Source: an uncultured Opitutia bacterium (GTDB lineage Bacteria > Verrucomicrobiota > Verrucomicrobiia > Opitutales > UBA953). Taken from it: a DNA stretch of 42,823 nt. Numbering within the stretch: the stretch's first letter is position 1; every line of letters begins with the position of its first letter. Shown here one piece after another: positions 26,565 to 35,000 of the stretch. Made by a program: the position numbers and the translations under genes. The stretch covers positions 1 to 42,823 of the forward strand of contig CAIOPO010000022.1 in NCBI GenBank assembly GCA_903860195.1, given 5' to 3'. Under the pieces are notes generated by a model. It worked only from the letters and a program-made list of their open reading frames with translations. It made no database searches and was not told the DNA's origin.

Positions 26565-27947
26565 ATGAGCAGCTCCCGTCGTCGCTTCCTGACCTCCTCT
26601 TTGCTGGGCCTGGGTGCGGTCGGCGGCATGGCCAAAGAGTCTCCTGTACCCGGCACTTTCACCGAACCCGCACGGACCCTGTCGATCGATGACTGGGCCG
26701 ACGTCATCGTCTGCGGCTCCGGCCCCGCCGGGGTGACCGCCGCCATCGCCGCCGCCCGCGCCGGCGCCAAGGTGAGGCTGTTCGAGACGCACGGCTCGCT
26801 GGGCGGAGTCTGGACGTCCTCGCTGCTCGGCTACCTGCTCGATTTCGACAAGCCGGGCTTCAATCAGGAACTGGTCGGTCTGCTGCGCAAACGCGACGCC
26901 ATCAACGGCAAGGGGGTCAACGACATCTCCTATCACCCCGAGGAGATGAAGCTGGTCCTGGATGAACTCTGTACGGAGGCCGGAGTCAGGATCCACCTGC
27001 ACACACGCATCGCGTCAGTCATCAAGGAAGGACGCAGGGTGACGGGCGTGATCACCGAATCTAAATCCGGGCGGCAGGCCTGGCGGGGCAAGGTGGTCGT
27101 CGACACCACGGGCGACGGCGACGTGGGCGCCCTCGCCGGAAACGGCTTCGAACTGGGGATGGAGAAATCCTGCCCATGTCAGCCGATGAGCCTGTGCGCC
27201 CTGCTCACCTGCGATGACGTCAGAGCGCTGAACGGTTACATCCGGTTCGGCGACGGCTTTGACAACCCCGACCGTTATGGCCACAAGAAGCGCCTGCTGG
27301 CGGAGATGCGTCGGGCCGGAGCGGACCCGAGCTATCAGGCGCCGACCTTCTTCCCCGTCCGGGACAATCTCATACTGGCCATGATCAACCATGAGTATGG
27401 CGTGAACGCGACCGACGCCGAAGCGGTCACCGCGGCCACCCTCCGGGCCAGGGCGGAGGTCAACACGCTGGTGAGGGCCTTGCGCGGACTGGGCGGCCCC
27501 TGGAAGGGACTCCAGGTCGTCGCCACGGCCGAGCAGATCGGCGTACGCGACGGACGCAGGCTGGCCGGACGCTACACGGTCGTGAAGGACGACGTCGCCG
27601 GCGGAGCCCGGCACGACGACGCGGTGGTCCGGGCGACCTTCTCCGTGGACGTGCACGCGCTGACCAAGGAGAAATCGGCCTACTCGAACATGGGCGTGAA
27701 AGTAAAGCCTTACGACATCCCGCTTCGGGCGCTCATCGCCCGTGATGTCGACGGACTGATGATGGCGGGTCGCTGCATCAGCGGCGACTTCATCGCCCAC
27801 GCGAGCTACCGTGTGACCGGCAACGCCGTCGCCATGGGAGAGGCAGCTGGCACGGCGGCCGCTCTAGCCGCGGACAGGCGCCTGCTGCCGCACGAAATAG
27901 CCTGGGCGGATGCCGCCGCGCTGCTGCCCAAGGTCAGGCGGAACTGA
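26565..27947 (+). CDS. Tat-exported FAD-dependent oxidoreductase
   Basis: SSRRRFLTSSLLGLGAVGG; DVIVCGSGPAGVTAAIAAARAGAKVRLFE, VVDTTGDGDVGALAG, DVDGLMMAGRCISGDFIAHASYRVTGNAVAMGEAAGTAAALA. Confidence 0.92.
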   Translation: MSSSRRRFLTSSLLGLGAVGGMAKESPVPGTFTEPARTLSIDDWADVIVCGSGPAGVTAAIAAARAGAKVRLFETHGSLGGVWTSSLLGYLLDFDKPGFNQELVGLLRKRDAINGKGVNDISYHPEEMKLVLDELCTEAGVRIHLHTRIASVIKEGRRVTGVITESKSGRQAWRGKVVVDTTGDGDVGALAGNGFELGMEKSCPCQPMSLCALLTCDDVRALNGYIRFGDGFDNPDRYGHKKRLLAEMRRAGADPSYQAPTFFPVRDNLILAMINHEYGVNATDAEAVTAATLRARAEVNTLVRALRGLGGPWKGLQVVATAEQIGVRDGRRLAGRYTVVKDDVAGGARHDDAVVRATFSVDVHALTKEKSAYSNMGVKVKPYDIPLRALIARDVDGLMMAGRCISGDFIAHASYRVTGNAVAMGEAAGTAAALAADRRLLPHEIAWADAAALLPKVRRN

Positions 27948-27954
27948 CGCGAGG

Positions 27955-29214
27955 TCAGGCCTTGCCGGGAACGGTCGGCTTCTCCTCGGGCAAGGTCACC
28001 TTGCCGCCCTCGAAATCAGCCGGGGCCGGCGAAAGGGTCAGGTTGTACCACGGTGACTGGGCGTCGCGGGTGAGGTCGGTCCAGCGCACCATGTCGCCGG
28101 TGTAGGACGAGATGCGCCCCATGATGGCGACCATCGTCGAATCCGCGATCTGGCGGGCCTCGTTGAGTGGCTTGCCCGTGAGGACGCTGCGAATGAGATC
28201 GACGTGCTCCTGCACCATGGCGTTGTCGGTGTCGAACTTCACCTCGGGCTCCTGCAGTTTGCGGCCCGCCGGAGGCTTGATCCTGCCTCCGCCGAAACAG
28301 GAACCGTCGGCGCCGGTGAACATCTCGCCCACCCTGCCCCAGGTGCCGGCGAGCTGTCGGCACTGGCTGTGGATGTGCACGTCATCGCCGAAATCGAAGT
28401 CCACGCTGAAGAAATCGAACTGGTTTCCGGTCTCGCGACGGGCACGCCCGCCGAAGCCCACCGCGGAGACCGGAGGCCGGCCGAGATACCAGACCGCGAC
28501 GTCGAGATTATGGACGTGCTGCTCGACGATGTGATCGCCGGACATCTCGGTGAAATTGAGCCAGTTGCGCGCCAGATAGTCGGCCGCAGACTCCCCGGCG
28601 GTGCGCCGCTTGATCCATGGCACGACGCCGTTCCACTGCACGACTCCGCCGCGGATCGGACCGATGGCGCCCAGGTCGATGAGCATCTTGTTCTTCACGT
28701 AGGAGGCGGTGTGACGACGCTGGGTGCCGGCGACGACGGCCAGGCCCTTGGTCCGGGCGACCTCGCCGGTCGCGATGACGGCACGGGCTCCGACCGGATC
28801 GACGGCCACGGGCTTTTCGATGAAGCAATGCTTGCCGGCCTCGACGGCGGCGGCGAAGTGCAACGGCCGGAAGGCGGGCGGCGTCGCCATCACGACGTAG
28901 TCGCAGCCGCTGGCGATGACCTTGCGGTAGGCGTCAAAGCCGTGGAAGCGGCGCTCAGGCGCAAGCTTGAGCCGGTCGCCGACGGCATCGGCCTGGGACT
29001 TGAAGGCGTCGCCGACGGCGGTGACCTCGGACTCGAGGTTCAGGACCTTGCAGGCCTCAAGGAAGTCGGAGATGGCGCCGTTGCCACGCCCGCCGCAGCC
29101 GATGAGACCGACCTTGATGCGCGGGCCGTTGCCGGCGGCGTAGGCGTTGCTGGCGGCCAGGGCGGCGCCGGCCAGGGCGGCGTTGCGGATGAAGTCACGA
29201 CGTGGGGTTTCCAT
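27955..29214 (-). CDS. Gfo/Idh/MocA-family oxidoreductase with Tat-like signal
   Basis: METPRRDFIRNAALAGAALAASNAYA; KVGLIGCGGRGNGAISDF, FIEKPVAVDPVGARAV, NWLNFTEMSGDHIVEQHVHNLDVAVWYLGRPP. Confidence 0.92.
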   Translation of the reverse strand: METPRRDFIRNAALAGAALAASNAYAAGNGPRIKVGLIGCGGRGNGAISDFLEACKVLNLESEVTAVGDAFKSQADAVGDRLKLAPERRFHGFDAYRKVIASGCDYVVMATPPAFRPLHFAAAVEAGKHCFIEKPVAVDPVGARAVIATGEVARTKGLAVVAGTQRRHTASYVKNKMLIDLGAIGPIRGGVVQWNGVVPWIKRRTAGESAADYLARNWLNFTEMSGDHIVEQHVHNLDVAVWYLGRPPVSAVGFGGRARRETGNQFDFFSVDFDFGDDVHIHSQCRQLAGTWGRVGEMFTGADGSCFGGGRIKPPAGRKLQEPEVKFDTDNAMVQEHVDLIRSVLTGKPLNEARQIADSTMVAIMGRISSYTGDMVRWTDLTRDAQSPWYNLTLSPAPADFEGGKVTLPEEKPTVPGKA

Positions 29215-30458
29215 GGGGGTTAGGGGTTGAGCCAAAGATTGGCAGGGACATCTTCCGACGCAAACCTCTCTCCGCTTTGGATTCAGCCCCGCCCCCATCC
29301 GCCGGCCCCCTCCGTTTCCTCCTCGCCTGGACCGGAGTGGTCGTGGCGTGTGCGGCGTGCGGGTCGGGCTTTCTCCACGGCCTGAGGGCAGCAAGTCTGG
29401 CCTTCAATAATCACCCTTGGTTGCTGTATGCCCTGCCCGGAATGGGTCTGCTCTCGGTCTGGCTCTACCGCAATTGGGCCAGGACGGCGGACGGGGGCAT
29501 GCGACGCGTGCAGGAATCGTTCGAAGGAGGCGGCCCCTTGGCGGGCTCAACCGCACCGGCCATCATCGTCACGACTCTGCTTTCCCACCTTGGCGGAGCG
29601 TCCGTCGGACGCGAGGGGACGGCCGTGCAAATGGGCGCCGGACTGGCCGACGCCGCCTCCCTGCGCATCAGCGCCGCACCGCAGATGCGTCAGACGCTGC
29701 TGCTCTGCGGGATCGCCGCAGGTTTTTCAGCCGTCTTCGGCACTCCTCTCGCCGGGGCAGTCTTCGCCTTGGAATTCATGCGTCGTGCCAGCTGGGCCTT
29801 CATCCCTTGCTTGGGCGCCTCATGGGCGTCGGACTTCATAGCCCGCAAGGCCTTGTTCGCGCCCCATGAAGACTATCGTCTGCCTTTTGCGCCTGACCTC
29901 GGGGCCGAAACCTTCCTCTGGGCCGCCGCGATCGGTGTCATCGCTTCCTTGGCCGCGGCATTTTACCTGCAGATTCTCCGCCTGCGGGGCAGGATTGAGA
30001 CCGCCTTCCCCGACCCCTACCTCCGGGTGGCCGTCGGAGGCGTTTTCGTGGTCTTACTGCTCCTTCCCGAAGGCGGGCGAAACTTCTCCGGACTGGGGCT
30101 GCAACTGATTGACGCCTCTTTCCTCACCGCCCTGCCTCTTCCGGTCTTCCTGCTCAAACTGGTGATCACGGCCGCCTGTGTCCTCTTCGGCTTCAGAGGG
30201 GGAGAGGTCACGCCCTTGCTGGCCGCAGGGGCGGCCCTGGGCAGCGCCCTAGGGGCATGGATCGGCCTGCCTGTCGCCCAGAGCGCCGCCCTGGGCATGG
30301 TGGCCCTCTTCGCCGGAGCGGGCAAGGTGCCGCTCACCTGCGTTGCCCTCGCGGCGGAGCTCTTCCACCCCTTGATGGCCCTGCCGGCCCTCGCGGCCTG
30401 CGTCATCAGCGCATTTCTCACCCGCCCGGACGGACTTTATCACCGAAAGCGGGATTGA
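29202..30458 (+). CDS. ClC-family chloride channel/antiporter
   Basis: LLSHLGGASVGREGTAVQMGAGLADA (GREGTAVQ ClC motif), SAVFGTPLAGAVFALE, FGFRGGEVTPLLAAGAALGSALG. N-terminal start uncertain. Confidence 0.9.
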   Translation: MGFPWGLGVEPKIGRDIFRRKPLSALDSAPPPSAGPLRFLLAWTGVVVACAACGSGFLHGLRAASLAFNNHPWLLYALPGMGLLSVWLYRNWARTADGGMRRVQESFEGGGPLAGSTAPAIIVTTLLSHLGGASVGREGTAVQMGAGLADAASLRISAAPQMRQTLLLCGIAAGFSAVFGTPLAGAVFALEFMRRASWAFIPCLGASWASDFIARKALFAPHEDYRLPFAPDLGAETFLWAAAIGVIASLAAAFYLQILRLRGRIETAFPDPYLRVAVGGVFVVLLLLPEGGRNFSGLGLQLIDASFLTALPLPVFLLKLVITAACVLFGFRGGEVTPLLAAGAALGSALGAWIGLPVAQSAALGMVALFAGAGKVPLTCVALAAELFHPLMALPALAACVISAFLTRPDGLYHRKRD

Positions 30459-30509
30459 GACGCTGGCGGTCCTCACTCCGGCAGGCATGATTAAGGGAGC
30501 CGCAGCTCC

Positions 30510-30899
30510 ATGTGCGCCACAATCAAAGCCCCCGAGATCCTTAAGTCGCCCGAGACCAGGACGGATGACCGAACCGAACCCCTGGTGCCCGTGGTGGTGC
30601 ATTTCACGTGCGACCCATTTTATGCCGACGCCATGCGCGTCTGGAGAACGACCTACCTCCTGGACCTTGATTCAGCTCACCGGAGTGAACTGATCGACAA
30701 GAAGAACATCACCTACGCCCCGAACTGGACCTTCGTGCAATACGGGGCCAGTCACCGCTTCACCCTCTACTTCGCTCCTCTGCCCAAGCGGGTCATCCAG
30801 TTCGACCTCAGGGAGATCATCCCCCAGCCCGGCGGCTGGCACATCCAGGGCATCCGTCGTAATCGCGAGGACGTGTATCAGGTCCGGCTGCCGAACTGA
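30510..30899 (+). CDS. Hypothetical protein, 129 aa
   Basis: Uninterrupted ORF filling the gap between the ClC and TSUP genes; no family recognised. Confidence 0.55.
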   Translation: MCATIKAPEILKSPETRTDDRTEPLVPVVVHFTCDPFYADAMRVWRTTYLLDLDSAHRSELIDKKNITYAPNWTFVQYGASHRFTLYFAPLPKRVIQFDLREIIPQPGGWHIQGIRRNREDVYQVRLPN

Positions 30900-30927
30900 G
30901 GAAGACCGACGCAGGCCCGGACGGGGC

Positions 30928-31680
30928 TCAATTCGGCCAAAGCAGCCTCAGGACGATGCCCAGGACGACGACGAGGAACACGACGCGGATGAAAGCCGCA
31001 CCATGCTTGAGAACCAGGCCGGTGCCGAGGCGCACTCCGATCATCTGGCCGGCCACCATCACGGCCGCGGGCAGGACGGCCACATGGCCGAGGCAGGCGA
31101 AGACGATGAGCGAGCCGACGTTGCTCGCGAGGTTGACGGCTTTGGTGTAGGCGTTCGCCCGCGTGAGCTCCTGACCCAGCAGCGCCACCAGCGCCAGAAT
31201 CCAGAAGGCGCCGGTGCCCGGCCCGAAGAAGCCGTCATAAAATCCGAGACTGAGACCGAAGAGCCAGGAGAAGACGGCTGCGTCAAGGCGAGCCCTGGTC
31301 TCCGCGAGTCCCAGCCGCGGACTGATGGCGACGTAGATGACGACGGCCAGCAGCATCCAAGGGATGATGACCCTGAGGACGTCGTTGCTGATCAGGGTCA
31401 GGGTCCACACGCCGACGGCCGACCCGATGAATGACAAGAGAACGGCCAGCCGCACTTCACTCCAGCTGACCAGGCCGGCGCGGGCATAACGCATCACCGC
31501 CAGGGTCGTTCCGCAGGAACTCTGGGCCTTGTTGGTGCCCAGCGCCAGTTGCGGAGGCAAACCGACCCAGAGCAGGGTCGGCACGGTGATCAGTCCGCCT
31601 CCGCCTGCGATGGAATCGATGAACCCTCCCAACAGGCCCGCTGCGAAGAGCAGCAACAGTGACGACAGGCCGAGTTCCAT
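30928..31680 (-). CDS. TSUP (TauE/SafE, YfcA-like) membrane transporter
   Basis: LLLLFAAGLLGGFIDSIAGGGGLITVPTLLWVGLPPQLALGTNKAQSSCGT; GFYDGFFGPGTGAFWILALVALLGQELTRANAYTKAVNLASN. Confidence 0.95.
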   Translation of the reverse strand: MELGLSSLLLLFAAGLLGGFIDSIAGGGGLITVPTLLWVGLPPQLALGTNKAQSSCGTTLAVMRYARAGLVSWSEVRLAVLLSFIGSAVGVWTLTLISNDVLRVIIPWMLLAVVIYVAISPRLGLAETRARLDAAVFSWLFGLSLGFYDGFFGPGTGAFWILALVALLGQELTRANAYTKAVNLASNVGSLIVFACLGHVAVLPAAVMVAGQMIGVRLGTGLVLKHGAAFIRVVFLVVVLGIVLRLLWPN

Positions 31681-31719
31681 GGTCCCGAAGGGATGCCCGT
31701 CCGGCTCAACCGCCGTCGG

Positions 31720-32016
31720 TCAGGCCTCGAAATCGAAGACGATCACCCTGGCCAGGTTGGGCACCACGATCTCCTTCACCCGTTCGTGTTCAGGGTGCGG
31801 CAGGTATTCGTCCCGGCTCTTCTGGGTGTCGAAGGTCATGACGAACCCGTGGGTGAAACCGTCATTGAGGCCCTCGGGGCTCTCGTAGGGGCCATGCTTC
31901 ATCGAGAGCAGACCGGGAATCTTCCCGACCATCCCGCGCATCTCGGCGAAGCAGCGGTCGATCTGGGCCTGGGTCACGCCCGGCTTGAAGATGAATGTTC
32001 CGTAATGGTAGACCAT
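31720..32016 (-). CDS. Dabb (stress-responsive A/B barrel) domain protein
   Basis: MVYHYGTFIFKPGVTQAQIDRCFAEMRGMVGKIPGLLSMKHGPYESPEGLNDGFTHGFVMTFDTQKSRDEYLPHPEHERVKEIV. Confidence 0.9.
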   Translation of the reverse strand: MVYHYGTFIFKPGVTQAQIDRCFAEMRGMVGKIPGLLSMKHGPYESPEGLNDGFTHGFVMTFDTQKSRDEYLPHPEHERVKEIVVPNLARVIVFDFEA

Positions 32017-32073
32017 GGGATCAGTGGGCAAGGTGACAAGGGGGCACGGTGACAAGGAAGAGCCCAGGGCGGC

Positions 32074-35000
32074 TCATCTTCCCGCCACCCAGCGGACGGA
32101 GTTGCTGAGCAGCCGCTTGAAGGCGGGGTTGGCATGGGCGGGCTCCGCATGGCCAAGGGTGATGTTCACGATGCGCGTACGGGAGTCCTTGGCCACCCAG
32201 ACGGTCGGGTAGTCGGCGGTCTGGCCGGGCTTGTCCCTCAGCTGGGGGCCGGTCAACGTGGCCAGAACCTGGGCGTTCTGGGGATGGGAGAGCACGGCCT
32301 GGTAGCTCTCGTCATTGATGGAGAAGTCGGCGACGCCGGCGGTCACCGGATGCGCCTTGTCGCGGATGACCACGGGCACGTCACCATGACCGTGACCGCG
32401 GGCGCCGCCGCAGACGAACCGTTCATTGTACTGGGGCGCATGTCCCCAATTGTACCAGGTGCCGGCGTGCAGGACGACGACCCCCTTCCCTGCGTCCGCA
32501 TAGGCGCTGAGCGCCTTCTGGAATTCAGCCGTCCCGAACTGGCCGTGATTGCCGCTGAAGACGAGCACGTCCGTCTCACCGATCAGGGCCAGGGCCTCGG
32601 CGAGGTTCGGGGTTCCGGCCACGTCGTGTCCGTCGGCCTTGAGCGTGGAGGCGTCGGAACCGAGGAAGAACTTGGGGAAGTCATGCGAGGAACCGGCACC
32701 GACGAGCAGCACGCGCAGCTGCCCGTCCTTGCGCGGACCGAACTTCTGCCCGAAGGCCCGGGTGGTCTTCGGATTGTCGGCGGGCAGCTGGTCGCTCGGA
32801 CCCTCGTCCTTGGCCTTCGCCTTCTTGCCCTTGCCCTTCGGCGCATCGCCGCCCTTGGCCCTGGGCGGGTTGGCGGGGCCGCCGGTCTCGACCGTGATGG
32901 CCACGGTGGTCGGGGCGATCTCCGTGTCCGCGCTCGTCAGGACGAGCTTCTCGATGACCTCGCCGCCTTCGACCGGCAGCACGAGCGTGCGCACCTGCCG
33001 GCCTTCGCCGTTGAGCAGCGAACGGGCGGACTTCGAGCCCGGGACGTCGCCCGTGCCGTTGTAGTCGGCGAAGTCCTTGGCGCCGTAGTAGACCTCCTTC
33101 TGGATCCGGCCGCCGAGGAAGTGCACTTCCGCGGTCATGGCGACGGTGTCGCCGCCGCCATGCGCGCCCCAGCCGCCGACCGCACCGAGGAAGTGGATGC
33201 GGGTGGCGGGCGAGCCGACGGGCACTTCGACGCGGTTGGTGAAGGACTTGGAGTAGGCGCCGCCGAAGGCGCCGCCCTTGAGCACGATCACGTTGCGTCC
33301 CTCCTTGGACTTGTCCGGATCGACCACCATGTAAGGCACGCCGTTGGCCTCCTGCTGCCCGAACTTGGCGAAAGGCAGCGTGTCGCGCTTGGCGCCCTTG
33401 CTGGCGTAGAGTCCGTCCTTGGTGGACGCGGTGAAGGCCGGTCCGAGGTCGAGCAGGCGGAACCGGCCGACGGTCACGCCTTCGGCCCGCACGGCCACGC
33501 TGCGGAGATAGGCGATGACGTTGCGGAGTCCGTCTGCTCCGAGCGACTCAAAGCCTTCGGGCATGAGCGAGTTGGGCGACTTGGCGCGCTGCGCCACTTC
33601 GGCGACCTTGAGCTCGGCGGACTGTCCGCCCGGCAGCTTGAGCTTCACGAAGGTGGGGTTCTCACTGGCGATGAGCGCGGAATACTGGGTTCCGTCCTTC
33701 ATGCGGATGTTCCAGGTGCGATGCTCGTCATCCACCATGCGGTTGGGGTCGACGATGTGCACCAGCATCTCCGCGGGCGGGTGCGAGCCGATGCCCTGGA
33801 GGTTCGGGCCGAACTCATTGCCCTGGTCGCCCACCTTGTGGCAGACGGCGCAGGCGGCGAGGAAGACCTCCTTGCCCTTGGCGACGTCGCCGGCCTTCTC
33901 GACCTCGGGACGCAGGCGCGAGACAAGGTCGTCCTTGGCCGGGCTGCTGCCGATGTTGAGCTTGGCGAGCACGGCCGCGGCGCGCTTCGCGACGGCGACG
34001 TCAGGATGACGGACGAGCTGGGAGGTCTGAAGCGGTCCGAGCTGCATCGGCGACACCGACTTGGCCTCCAGGGCGTCGATCAGCAGGCCGGCCCATTCGG
34101 AACGGCTGACCAGGGCGTTGAAGATCGCCGTGCGGGCGAGTCCGCCGGACCGGGGGAAGCCGGCGGCGAGCACCTTGCCGTAGGACAGGTCGCCGCTGGC
34201 CGAAAGCCCTTCGACGATCGCGCCGACGACCGATTCGGAGGCTCCGCCGGACACCGCCGAAGCGAGGGCCTGACGGACGGAAGCGTCCGTTGCCCGCAGG
34301 GCCACGAGGGTGCGGGCCGCGGACTCACGTGCGGCGGCGGGCGCGGACGAATCCGAAAGCAGCGGAATCAGCCGCTTCACCAAGGGCAGCAGCTCGGCGT
34401 TCAGAGAGCCGTCGGCGAACCAGCCCGCGGCCACGGAGGCGGCGGCGGAAGCCACGGAGGGTTCGGCCGCCAGCAGGCCGCGGAAAGCGTCCCGGACGGC
34501 GGCGGGATCGGAAGGGGCCGCGACCTTGCGCAGGGCGATCTCACGCATCAGCGCTGCCACGAGGGCCTTGTTGTCCGAGGACAAGGAGGCCCGCACGACG
34601 CGGGCCGCTGCATCCGGAGTGAGCGTGGCGGCGAGCGAGACCGCGAAATCTTCGCGGACAGGGGCCTTGCCGGACAGCATGACCTCGAGCGTGGAGGCGG
34701 GGTTGGCCGAAGCGGCCGCGGTGGCGGCGGCCGCCTCATGGGCGTTGGCCCAGGTGGACAGCAGCAGAGGACCGGCCTCGGCATCCAGCTCCGCCGCGCC
34801 CATGGCGCGCAAAGCCGCCAGGCGGACGCGGTCGTCCTTGTCCGCGATGCCCGCCTTGAGCGCGGCGGCGGGCAGGGAGAGGCGCGCGGCTTCGGCCACG
34901 AGGAAGGCGTTCTTGCGGACGGCGGCGGACGCGTCCTTCGCCGCGACGGCGAGCAGTCCGGGTTCGAGCCGGTCCAGACGCTGCAGCGCCCAGAGCGCGA

